DNA of 32,066 nucleotides, from contig CALLGK010000291.1 in NCBI GenBank assembly GCA_938009905.1, positions 1 through 32,066 on the forward strand. Reading direction: 5' to 3'. This stretch comes from an uncultured Acidimicrobiales bacterium (lineage in GTDB: Bacteria; Actinomycetota; Acidimicrobiia; Acidimicrobiales; SZUA-35). A program made the position numbers and the translations under genes. Positions 24,101 to 30,198 of the stretch are shown here, piece by piece. Each line of letters opens with the position of its first letter. Positions within the stretch are counted from its first letter, which is position 1. The notes beneath the pieces are model-generated. The model ran no database searches. It saw only the letters and a program-made list of their open reading frames with translations, and was not told where the DNA came from.

Positions 24101-24670
24101 CTGGAGCGAAGGAAGGGCTTCTTCATGACGGCCAGCGTCGAGACGGGCGCGATAGCCAATGCCCTGCACTTCGCGGCGTAAGCCGAGCAAGTGAGCCGTC
24201 TCGACCGGGAACACGTCTTCCAGCACATCGAGTTGTTCGCTACGCCACAGCCCAAGCGCCTGGTCCGCTTGGTGCATGGCATGATCGAGGTCGTTGGAGC
24301 CTAGGGCCTCACGAGCCTTGGCTACATGGGTCTCGAAGATGAGGACGTCGAGCTGATCATCGCTGAGTTCGAGCGCATACCCGGGCGATCGCGTCACAAG
24401 CAGATTGCCGCGGTCATTGGCCTCTCGCGCTGGATCAAGCACGCGACGTAGATGCGAAATGTAGGACCGGAGCGTGACGTTGGGCTTCGCAGGCGGATTG
24501 TCGCCCCAGACCAGGTCGATCAATCGGTCGGTCGAGACGACGCTGTTGTTGGCGATCGCCAAAGCAGCAAGGACGAGTTGTTGTTTCGCCCCTCCAGAAT
24601 CGATCTCTGAACCGTTGTCAGTGACCTGCAACGGGCCGAGCAGTGAAATACGGAGTCCTGCTTGTCCCAC
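21143..24670 (-). CDS. Second BTAD-domain AAA+/TPR transcriptional regulator
   Basis: This is a 1175-residue SARP/AfsR-like regulator. An OmpR/PhoB-like winged helix spans about 7-102 (STDRLIDLVWGDNPP, TLRSYISHLRRVLD, VTRSPGYALEL). A BTAD domain covers about 109-253, including EEVCRLLMLALYRSGHASEAV. Then comes an ATPase with Walker A GEPGIGKTT at 309-317 and Walker B LVLMLEDAHWAD at 418-429, and a long TPR-like helical C-terminus. No second HTH is seen. It starts with GTG at 24670 behind GAGGGA, and a TACTGT -10-like hexamer lies at 24688-24693. It is transcribed away from the F420-type oxidoreductase gene with an 80-bp shared spacer, so it may control that gene and itself. It has the same domain order as the regulator at 48-3311, but the sequences are clearly diverged. 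Confidence 0.92.
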   Translation of the reverse strand: MGQAGLRISLLGPLQVTDNGSEIDSGGAKQQLVLAALAIANNSVVSTDRLIDLVWGDNPPAKPNVTLRSYISHLRRVLDPAREANDRGNLLVTRSPGYALELSDDQLDVLIFETHVAKAREALGSNDLDHAMHQADQALGLWRSEQLDVLEDVFPVETAHLLGLRREVQGIGYRARLDAGRHEEALPSLQSHAAASPADEEVCRLLMLALYRSGHASEAVDHASAFRTHLLEDLGLEPTNALNELELQILNNDPQLVGPAPVGAVASATLEPEALTGAPAGRSDAFAQLVGAVRSATNEVTAPMVAVVGEPGIGKTTLLNATARQATQDGQRTLWGRCHDGGQTNTLWPWVSILRELTDRLNDDELTEAVGHRAAELGALIPEIADRTGVEAKHGQDALSLFDAIARTIRSLADTRPLVLMLEDAHWADVASIKLLEVALPIWASGPIATVVSWRDTQEVDRDLEQALAGLGRLEGFQRIELTGLDGEALRDLHRDLRGDDVSLEAIQPVLERTQGNPLFATELLRHGLDQPLSTTLRDAIFERLSQLPEIGADILVFGALCRDGFTTAVLEAASDKADDEVLDIVERSLAARLIEAHPNSFDRFQFTHALVQDALITTTSAPRRARIHAQLGDFYEARGETPELLAHHFLQGFNTGQLGADYALKAARTSTDLHDHASAGELLRSGIETLDRITPRGDGSNDFERLRVDLLIALGQTYKHSHNFSGTHSVVPEAFEIASAKGLIEEMAVAAFVYAGTTQITGRFPGAPGWLGYWCPSGPAIDMFTQCLERMDADHPYRAFMTTELGGVLFGEHADPERRRSLLADGIEQTRRLSDPALRAHTLDRVIFEIDREYSSEQRAQLANEAIQAAQAAGLAKPEVNARRSLAMQALEAGDAEAFHDQASHISQLAASAEEDGLAIEANLLPTSWALLTGDFASAERLLQESFDSFARFGEAVLDLFGIQFALLLRERGMNDPVVQALREKVAGYPGPAYATPLALAVAQSGDLGEAQQLVAPYDPEVIASGGEGVLQFMTPWHYAELLRHLGDVEAARVCREHLSDAADRIVAMNCGQLVFGFGSLPLGALSTMLGEFDVAERYLATSLNQHVALGARPAILRTHLALMELAGQQDQHERALSHHAEAIAIADELAALHWEIELATARTPSVLEALSEG

Positions 24671-24687
24671 GAGTTCCCTCGGAGCGA

Positions 24688-24693
24688 ACAGTA
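24688..24693 (-). promoter_or_regulatory. Candidate -10 element for the minus-strand BTAD gene
   Basis: TACTGT on the minus strand lies 17 nt before the GTG, leaving room for a short leader with the GAGGGA ribosome binding site. It sits in the 80-bp spacer shared with the divergent oxidoreductase gene. Confidence 0.4.
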
Positions 24694-24738
24694 CTTCCCA
24701 GAGCGCTCCAGAATGGGATCGCTGATGAGTCCAACGGG

Positions 24739-24744
24739 TAAGTT
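24739..24744 (+). promoter_or_regulatory. Candidate leaderless -10 element for the LLM oxidoreductase gene
   Basis: TAAGTT, exactly 6 nt, then the ATG at 24751. No Shine-Dalgarno sequence is seen. Confidence 0.5.
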
Positions 24745-24750
24745 TCCACG

Positions 24751-25653
24751 ATGCGCTTCAGCTTTTGGATTGGCAATGGACATCCGTGGGACGAGATTCT
24801 GTCGTCTGGCGTGCGGGCAGAGGAGACGGGCTGGGACGGTTTGTGGTTCGCCGATCACTTCATGCCGTTCATGGGCGACGACGGTGGTCCGATTCACGAG
24901 GCATGGTCGGCGCTGAGCGGGTTGGCCCAAGCAACATCCCGAGTTCGTCTTGGACCGCTCGTGTGCGGCAACACGTATCGCAACCCCGCGGTGCTGCTCA
25001 AGCAAGCAATCACTACTGATCACATCTCAAACGGACGCGTCGTGCTTGGCATGGGCGCCGGTTGGCAAGAGAACGAACACATTGCCTACGGCTTGGAGTA
25101 CGGCACCTTCACCGATCGCTTCCAGAAGCTCGAAGAGTCGCTGCAGATCCTGCACGGTCTGCGCTCTGGTGAACGGGTCGACCTCGCGGGTGAGCACTAC
25201 ACGATGGTGAACGCGCCTGCCGCTCCGGCTCCCGTTGGCGAGCTGCCGATCATGATCGGTGGCGGCGGCGAGAAGAAGACGCTCCGCATGGTGGCGCAGT
25301 ACGCCGAAGAGTGGAATGTGTGGGGAACGCCCGAGATCATGGCCCAGAAGGGTGCTGTCCTCGACGAGCACTGTGAGCGGCTCGATCGAGATCCGGCAAC
25401 GATTCAACGGTCGGCGGTCGCCCTGTTGTTCTTGCACGACGACGCCGCGAAGTCGGCGGCCCAGCGCGAGAAACCGATGCCCCGGCCTTCGATGATCGGC
25501 ACGCCAGAAGAGTTGGTCGAGACCATGCAGGCCTACGCCGACGCCGGGGTTGACGAAGTGATCGTGCCCGACTTCACGCTTGGTACCGGAGGCGCCCGCG
25601 ACGAGTTGCTCGATCAGTTCCTTGCCGAGGTGGCGGCGAACTTCCGCGATTGA
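24751..25653 (+). CDS. LLM-class (luciferase-like) F420-dependent oxidoreductase
   Basis: The protein belongs to the luciferase-like monooxygenase superfamily, TIM-barrel enzymes that in actinobacteria mostly use coenzyme F420. At 300 residues it is complete. Typical segments are RAEETGWDGLWFADHFMP at about 22-39, RVRLGPLVCGNTYRNPAVLLKQ at about 64-85, then HISNGRVVLGMGAGWQENEH and LPIMIGGGGEKKTLRMVAQYAEEWN, where the phosphate of the flavin or F420 is usually bound. It ends with a helix and no extra domain. F420 rather than FMN is inferred from the actinobacterial setting and the sequence style; the substrate is unknown. It is divergent from the BTAD regulator at 21143-24670 and converges on the lipoprotein gene with 9 nt between the stops. 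Confidence 0.88.
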   Translation: MRFSFWIGNGHPWDEILSSGVRAEETGWDGLWFADHFMPFMGDDGGPIHEAWSALSGLAQATSRVRLGPLVCGNTYRNPAVLLKQAITTDHISNGRVVLGMGAGWQENEHIAYGLEYGTFTDRFQKLEESLQILHGLRSGERVDLAGEHYTMVNAPAAPAPVGELPIMIGGGGEKKTLRMVAQYAEEWNVWGTPEIMAQKGAVLDEHCERLDRDPATIQRSAVALLFLHDDAAKSAAQREKPMPRPSMIGTPEELVETMQAYADAGVDEVIVPDFTLGTGGARDELLDQFLAEVAANFRD

Positions 25654-25662
25654 GCGTTGGCG

Positions 25663-26040
25663 TTAGCCGTCTGCGTCTTCGCCCACTTCGAAGCGGCCGG
25701 TCTCGGCTGCATACAGCGACAGCCGCTCCGGGCAGGTCCGGCTGAACACGATGTCTTGGAACGCCAGTTCGGCGGGGGAGAGCTGATCCCACACCTCGAT
25801 GAGCACCGCATCATCGAGCCCGCACAGAAGGGTGGCGACTTCTTCGCGCTCTGCGACCTCGGCGGGGGAGAGGTCGCGCCCCTCGAGCTCTTCCAGAAGC
25901 TCTTCGGTTGAGTCGCCGTCTTCGCTGTCGCCACCACAGCTCGCCACCACAACGGCAAGGGCAAGGGCCACCACAAGAGCCCGAAAGTAAGGCCGCTGCC
26001 GGGGCCGTGCCGGGTTCGAGGTGAGCCGAAGATTCGCCAC
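25663..26040 (-). CDS. Small predicted lipoprotein, function unknown
   Basis: The 125-residue product starts with a basic segment, a hydrophobic core (ALVVALALAVVVAS) and a lipobox-like VVASC with Cys35, so it should be lipid-anchored outside the membrane. The mature part is short and acidic (GGDSEDGDSTEELLEELEGRD) and contains two further cysteines, in TLLCGLDD and SRTCPERL, that could form a disulfide. I do not recognise a domain. The GTG start has no Shine-Dalgarno sequence but a TAGTCT hexamer 6 nt upstream. It is divergent from recA; the SOS box at 26080-26093 lies about 28 nt upstream of this hexamer. It converges on the oxidoreductase gene. Confidence 0.8.
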   Translation of the reverse strand: MANLRLTSNPARPRQRPYFRALVVALALAVVVASCGGDSEDGDSTEELLEELEGRDLSPAEVAEREEVATLLCGLDDAVLIEVWDQLSPAELAFQDIVFSRTCPERLSLYAAETGRFEVGEDADG

Positions 26041-26046
26041 AAACCG

Positions 26047-26052
26047 AGACTA
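26047..26052 (-). promoter_or_regulatory. Candidate leaderless -10 element for the lipoprotein gene
   Basis: On the minus strand TAGTCT is followed by exactly 6 nt (CGGTTT) and the GTG at 26040. It shares the intergenic region with the divergent recA promoter. Confidence 0.5.
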
Positions 26053-26074
26053 CTGCGCAACATCGTTCGAATGG

Positions 26075-26103
26075 TTGCCCGAACAGATGTTCGTAACTAC
26101 ACT
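26075..26103 (+). promoter_or_regulatory. recA promoter
   Basis: TTGCCC (26075-26080) and TACACT (26098-26103) are separated by 17 nt, the ideal spacing for a housekeeping sigma factor. The SOS box fills most of the spacer, so a bound repressor would block RNA polymerase. The predicted start near 26110 gives a leader of about 190 nt. Confidence 0.75.
26080..26093. promoter_or_regulatory. LexA-type SOS box upstream of recA
   Basis: CGAAC-AGAT-GTTCG is a perfect palindrome of the CGAAC-N4-GTTCG type bound by LexA in Bacillus and actinobacteria. It lies between the -35 and -10 elements of recA, where LexA binding represses transcription until DNA damage. Confidence 0.9.
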
Positions 26104-26242
26104 CATGTCATCCTGGCGCTTGACCAGCAGTCTCATCGTCCGGTGTTCGGAGCTCAACGGCCCCACATCCCGAGACTGTCACACCCCGTCGTTAGGTTTC
26201 GTTCCAACAAGACATTCCCCGAAAACAACCCGCACGTTGCTC

Positions 26243-26259
26243 TGAAGGCGTCGCCTTCA
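26243..26259 (+). other. Stem-loop in the recA leader
   Basis: TGAAGGC-GTC-GCCTTCA is a perfect 7-bp stem with a 3-nt loop, about 30 nt before the recA ribosome binding site. It could influence mRNA stability or translation; there is no T tract, so attenuation is not indicated. Confidence 0.5.
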
Positions 26260-26290
26260 CCGAACAACATCACAGCGTGCGAAACCTGAC

Positions 26291-26295
26291 AGGAG
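26291..26295 (+). promoter_or_regulatory. Ribosome binding site deciding the recA start
   Basis: AGGAG with an 8-nt spacer precedes the GTG at 26304. This start is preferred over the in-frame GTG at 26277, which would add nine residues without family support. Confidence 0.85.
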
Positions 26296-26303
26296 TCACC
26301 CCC

Positions 26304-27374
26304 GTGGACAAGAACAAAGCACTCGACATGGCGTTGGGACAGATCGAAAAGCAGTTCGGTAAGGGCTCGGTCATGAAGATGGGCGAGAAGACCGGCATGG
26401 CGGTCGAAACCGTCTCCACCGGCAACTTGGCCCTCGACATCGCACTTGGTGTTGGTGGTCTGCCTCGTGGTCGTGTGGTCGAGGTCTACGGTCCAGAAGC
26501 TTCTGGTAAGTCAACGCTCGCGATGCACGTCGTGGCCGAAGCGCAGCGCAACGGCGGTCTGTGCGCCTACATCGATGCTGAGCACGCCATGGACCCGCTG
26601 TACGCCCGCAACATTGGCGTCGACGTTGACGAGCTTCTGATTTCTCAGCCAGACACGGGTGAACAAGCGCTCGAGATCGCCGACATCTTGGTGCGATCCG
26701 GCTCGATGGACGTCATCGTCATCGACTCGGTGGCCGCCCTCACGCCTCGTGCCGAAATCGAAGGCGAGATGGGCGACACCCACGTGGGTCTGCAGGCTCG
26801 TCTGATGTCGCAGGCACTGCGCAAGATCACCGGCAACCTCAACAAGTCAGACACGATCTGCATCTTCATCAACCAGCTGCGAGAGAAGATCGGCGTGATG
26901 TTCGGATCACCCGAAACCACGCCTGGCGGTCGTGCGCTCAAGTTCTACAGCTCGGTTCGTCTCGACATCCGTCGCATCGAGTCGCTGAAAGACGGCGCCG
27001 AGGTTGTTGGTAACCGCACCCGAGTCAAGGTCGTCAAGAACAAGGTGGCCCCGCCGTTCCGTCAGGCCGAGTTCGACATCATGTATGGCAAGGGCGTCAG
27101 CCGTGAAGGCTCGCTGCTCGACATCTCCGTCGAGAACGACATCGTGAAGAAATCGGGTGCCTGGTACACCTACGAAGGTGAACAGATTGGCCAGGGTCGA
27201 GAGAAGGTCAAACAGTTCCTCACCGAGAACCCCGATCTCATGATGGAGATCCAAGATCGAGTGTTGAAGGCGGTCGGGTTGATTCCCGACGATTCGATCG
27301 ACATCACCGATGGGGCAGAGAGCGACGAGATCGACATCGACATCGACATCGACGCTCCTATCTCGCTCGACTGA
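26304..27374 (+). CDS. recA: Recombinase RecA
   Basis: RecA forms filaments on single-stranded DNA, carries out strand exchange and stimulates LexA self-cleavage. The 356-residue protein starts [21 protein letters not shown], has Walker [10 protein letters not shown] at 63-71, then [43 protein letters not shown] split by the Walker B, and the L1/L2 regions [16 protein letters not shown] and [22 protein letters not shown]. No intein is present, unlike in some mycobacteria. The C-terminus is acidic with an alternating Asp-Ile tract. recX, which often follows recA in actinobacteria, is absent; an intrinsic terminator comes instead. Regulation by LexA is supported by the SOS box in the promoter. 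Confidence 0.99.
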   Translation: MDKNKALDMALGQIEKQFGKGSVMKMGEKTGMAVETVSTGNLALDIALGVGGLPRGRVVEVYGPEASGKSTLAMHVVAEAQRNGGLCAYIDAEHAMDPLYARNIGVDVDELLISQPDTGEQALEIADILVRSGSMDVIVIDSVAALTPRAEIEGEMGDTHVGLQARLMSQALRKITGNLNKSDTICIFINQLREKIGVMFGSPETTPGGRALKFYSSVRLDIRRIESLKDGAEVVGNRTRVKVVKNKVAPPFRQAEFDIMYGKGVSREGSLLDISVENDIVKKSGAWYTYEGEQIGQGREKVKQFLTENPDLMMEIQDRVLKAVGLIPDDSIDITDGAESDEIDIDIDIDAPISLD

Positions 27375-27445
27375 CTCGACACATTGAGAACCTCGGGGAT
27401 AGCGCTGCGGCGCCGTCTACTCAGCTGAATAGAATCTGACGAAAT

Positions 27446-27491
27446 GCGCCGTTCATTCCCACAATTTGGGGGGATGGGCGGCGCTTTTCTT
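27446..27491 (+). terminator. Intrinsic terminator of recA
   Basis: GCGCCG (27446-27451) pairs with CGGCGC (27479-27484), and CATTCCC pairs with GGGGATG inside (one G-T pair). TTTTCTT follows at 27485-27491, and the flanking AAA adds pairs with the T tract. This is the clearest rho-independent terminator on the plus strand. Confidence 0.85.
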
Positions 27492-27559
27492 GGGTCGTCA
27501 GAACTAATTCTCCGAGGAACACGAATGTTGGGGGGATTGGGGGCCGACCGAGAGAGTGG

Positions 27560-27581
27560 GCGACAGGAAACCTTCTGTCGC
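27560..27581 (+). other. Stem-loop in the leader of the response-regulator gene
   Basis: GCGACAG (27560-27566) and CTGTCGC (27575-27581) form a 7-bp stem with an 8-nt loop, 28 nt before the AGGAG site. A G-rich TTGGGGGGATTGGGGG stretch precedes it. I cannot match the region to a known riboswitch. Confidence 0.5.
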
Positions 27582-27620
27582 GATCCTCACCTTCCGCCGA
27601 TGTGACCCAGGAGCCCTTCC

Positions 27621-28070
27621 GTGACCAGTGTTCGAACCTCCGTCTCGATCCTGTTGGCTGACGACGATCCAGATGATCGCCTGATGCTCGCTGAAGCCCT
27701 CGAAGAGAGCCGAGTGCTCAACGACCTCGCGACGGTCGAAGATGGCGAAGAGCTCTTGGAATATCTCCGCTGCGAGGGTCGCTATGCCGGCCGAGATGGT
27801 GGCCTTCCTGGGTTGATCCTGCTCGACCTCAACATGCCCCGCCTCGATGGACGGGAAGCCCTTGAGCAGATCAAGAACGACCCCAAATTGCGTCGTATCC
27901 CCGTGGTGGTGCTGACCACGTCGAAAGCCGAACAAGACATCTTCCAGACGTACGATCTTGGCGTGAACTCCTTCATCACCAAGCCGGTGAGCTTTGAAGG
28001 CCTCGTCAACATCGTGAGCGATCTTGGCCGCTACTGGCTCGAGATCGTGGAGCTTCCGCAGCCCGCCTAG
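27621..28070 (+). CDS. CheY-like single-domain response regulator (Rcp1-like)
   Basis: The 149-residue protein is a lone receiver domain. The acidic pocket is D14-D16 in LLADDDPDDR, the phosphoacceptor is D69 in LLDLNMPRLDG, and the conserved Thr100 and Lys121 are in VVLTTS and ITKPVSF. The long insertion around CEGRYAGRDGGLPG before the phosphoacceptor strand is typical of the Rcp1-like subgroup that receives phosphate from phytochrome-type or hybrid kinases. It has no output domain, so it would act through partners. The GTG start is set by AGGAG at 27609-27613 with a 7-nt spacer. No kinase gene is nearby. The diguanylate cyclase/phosphodiesterase gene follows 21 nt later and is probably co-transcribed. 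Confidence 0.93.
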   Translation: MTSVRTSVSILLADDDPDDRLMLAEALEESRVLNDLATVEDGEELLEYLRCEGRYAGRDGGLPGLILLDLNMPRLDGREALEQIKNDPKLRRIPVVVLTTSKAEQDIFQTYDLGVNSFITKPVSFEGLVNIVSDLGRYWLEIVELPQPA

Positions 28071-28091
28071 TTCGGCCTGTTCCCTCCCACC

Positions 28092-30170
28092 ATGTCCTCC
28101 CTCGTCCGAGTTCTTCTCATCGAAGATGATGATGACGATCGTCTCTTGACGTTCGACATGCTCGACGACGTCGAAGGTACTGAGTACGACATCACCTGGA
28201 TCGCGACAGCTCAAGAGGGCATCGACGAGTTGCTGAAGAATGAGCACGACGTGTGTCTGCTCGACTATCGACTCGGGCCGATGACAGGTCTGGAAGTGCT
28301 CGAGGCCGTGAACGCCATCGGACCGTGCCCGCCCTGTTTGTTGCTCACCGGGCAGAACGATGTCGAGACCGACCGGGCAGCCGCGGAAGCCGGAGCGTCT
28401 GACTACTTGGTGAAGGGCGAGTTCACGACCACGGAGCTCGAACGAGCCATGCGCTACGCCATCGGTGCGGCCATGAACCTGCGCTCGTTGCAGGAGTCTG
28501 AGGCCCGGTTCCGAACCGTGGTGGAAGCGGCCTACGACGGCATTGTCGTTGTGGACCCCAACGGCGATCTCATCTCGGCGAACCCTGCGGCTCACGAGAT
28601 GTTTGGTCATGAGTTCGGGTCGATGCCGGGGACAAGCTTTGGCGACCACATTGTCGACAACGACATCGACCGCATTCGAGAGTTCGTGCGTGCCCCACGA
28701 GCTGACGGTCGCAACGGTTCATTCGAATCCATCGGCATCAAGGCAGACGGATCTCCGTTTCCCGTTGAGTTCTCGATCTCGTCGTGGTCGTCAGATCACG
28801 GTGAACGCTGGAGCGTCATCGTTCGGGACGTGACCGAACAGAAGCGGCTGATGGAACAGCTTGCCTATGCCGCGTATCACGACCGCCTCACCGGCCTCGG
28901 CAACCGCAACTACCTCCGCCAGCAGATCACCAGAGCTGCCGAGAGCATCGACGAAACTGGCACTCGTACATCGCTGCTGTTGCTCGATCTCGACGACTTC
29001 AAGCGAGTGAACGACGTGGATGGTCACGAGATCGGCGACCAGTTGCTGCGCCTTGTCGGCCAGCGCCTGTCACCCTGCATTCGCGCATCCGAAACGTTGG
29101 TTCGGCTTGGCGGCGATGAATTCGCATTGCTGGTTGAGGATGACGGAGACCCCGACTCGCTCGACCGTCTGGCCGAGCGCCTTCTCGAGTTGCTGCGCGA
29201 ACCGTTCCGCATCGGCGATCACCTGATCGTCGTGCAGGGAAGCATCGGTATTGCGACGATGGACGGACAGGCTCTAGAAGCCGACGATCTGATCCGCCGC
29301 GCCGACATGGCGATGTATGCCGCAAAGTCGAAGGGCAAGGGCTGCTACGAGAACTTTGCCAGCGACCTCGAAGGACACGTGCTCGAACGCATTGAGTTCG
29401 AAAACGACCTCCGGACTGCAGTGGTCAATCAGCAGATCGATCCGCACTTCCAGCCGATCGTCGACTTGGGCACCGGTCGTACGCTGGCGTTTGAGGCACT
29501 CGCCCGGTGGACACACCCGACCAGAGGAAAGATCTCGCCCGTCGAGTTCATCGACGTGGCCGAGCGCATCGGCATCATCGGCGACCTCGACCGAGCCATC
29601 TTCCGCCGAGCAGTGGAGCGGGCCGCCGAGTGGCAAGCCACTCCAGTCGGTCGCGGCGTTGGCGTGTCGGTCAATGTGTCGGCGAGCGAGCTGGCTGATC
29701 CGTCGTACCTCGAGTTTGTCGACGAAGTGCTGGCCACCTATCCACTCGTCCCTGGAACGCTGTCGATCGAGATCACCGAGAGCGTGATGGTTGGCGACTC
29801 TGCGCCCGTGATCGCCATGCTCCAGAGTCTCCGAGACCGGCAGATCAAGATCGCCATGGACGACTTCGGAACGGGCTACTCGTCGCTGAGCTATCTGCGT
29901 GAGCTCCCCATCGATGTGCTGAAGCTTGATCGATCGTTCGTGAACGACGTCGAGCGGGAACGAGGCCGAGCGCTGGCTGAGGCTGTTGCTCGCCTGTCCG
30001 ACATTCTCCGTCTGGTGACAGTTGCGGAAGGCATCGAAACTGAGGATCAGCGCCAAATGCTTGGCTACTTGGGATACGCGAGGGGCCAGGGCTACCTGTT
30101 CGCTCATCCGATGCCAGCCAGCGAGGTGCTGGAACATCTCGGTGCCGCAGAACAAGCAGCCCGTAGCTAG
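28092..30170 (+). CDS. REC-PAS-GGDEF-EAL c-di-GMP signalling protein
   Basis: This 692-residue protein links a receiver domain to c-di-GMP turnover. REC covers about 5-125 (phosphoacceptor D58 in LLDYRLGPMTG, K108). PAS covers about 135-255 (ARFRTVVEAAYDGIVVVDPNG to VRDVTEQKRL). The GGDEF domain has the intact motif at 340-344 (RLGGDEFALL); the I-site position reads RASE (331-334) in place of RxxD. The EAL domain has E468-A-L, N528, E560 in EITES, DDFGTGYSSLSYL at 590-602, K611 and AEGIET at 645-650, so catalytic residues for c-di-GMP hydrolysis appear complete. It could be bifunctional. It has no membrane segment and no clear Shine-Dalgarno sequence. Coupling to the preceding response regulator is inferred from the 21-nt gap. 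Confidence 0.95.
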   Translation: MSSLVRVLLIEDDDDDRLLTFDMLDDVEGTEYDITWIATAQEGIDELLKNEHDVCLLDYRLGPMTGLEVLEAVNAIGPCPPCLLLTGQNDVETDRAAAEAGASDYLVKGEFTTTELERAMRYAIGAAMNLRSLQESEARFRTVVEAAYDGIVVVDPNGDLISANPAAHEMFGHEFGSMPGTSFGDHIVDNDIDRIREFVRAPRADGRNGSFESIGIKADGSPFPVEFSISSWSSDHGERWSVIVRDVTEQKRLMEQLAYAAYHDRLTGLGNRNYLRQQITRAAESIDETGTRTSLLLLDLDDFKRVNDVDGHEIGDQLLRLVGQRLSPCIRASETLVRLGGDEFALLVEDDGDPDSLDRLAERLLELLREPFRIGDHLIVVQGSIGIATMDGQALEADDLIRRADMAMYAAKSKGKGCYENFASDLEGHVLERIEFENDLRTAVVNQQIDPHFQPIVDLGTGRTLAFEALARWTHPTRGKISPVEFIDVAERIGIIGDLDRAIFRRAVERAAEWQATPVGRGVGVSVNVSASELADPSYLEFVDEVLATYPLVPGTLSIEITESVMVGDSAPVIAMLQSLRDRQIKIAMDDFGTGYSSLSYLRELPIDVLKLDRSFVNDVERERGRALAEAVARLSDILRLVTVAEGIETEDQRQMLGYLGYARGQGYLFAHPMPASEVLEHLGAAEQAARS

Positions 30171-30186
30171 CGATCCGTCCCGTTCG

Positions 30187-30192
30187 TAGCCT
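30187..30192 (+). promoter_or_regulatory. Candidate leaderless -10 element for the HAD-VOC gene
   Basis: TAGCCT, exactly 6 nt, then the ATG at 30199, with no Shine-Dalgarno sequence. Confidence 0.5.
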
Positions 30193-30198
30193 CAGCTC

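Noticed and set aside
26304-27374. Intein or frame break in recA
   Set aside because: The frame is continuous, with all RecA motifs at normal spacing and a length of 356 residues.
27538-27600. Possible c-di-GMP (GEMM) riboswitch before the response regulator
   Set aside because: GACAGGAAACC is only superficially like the GEMM core; the second helix and conserved tetraloop-receptor elements are not recognisable.
27504-28649. 381-codon open frame antisense to the response regulator and c-di-GMP gene
   Set aside because: It covers parts of two supported genes and their spacer, and no protein family is visible.
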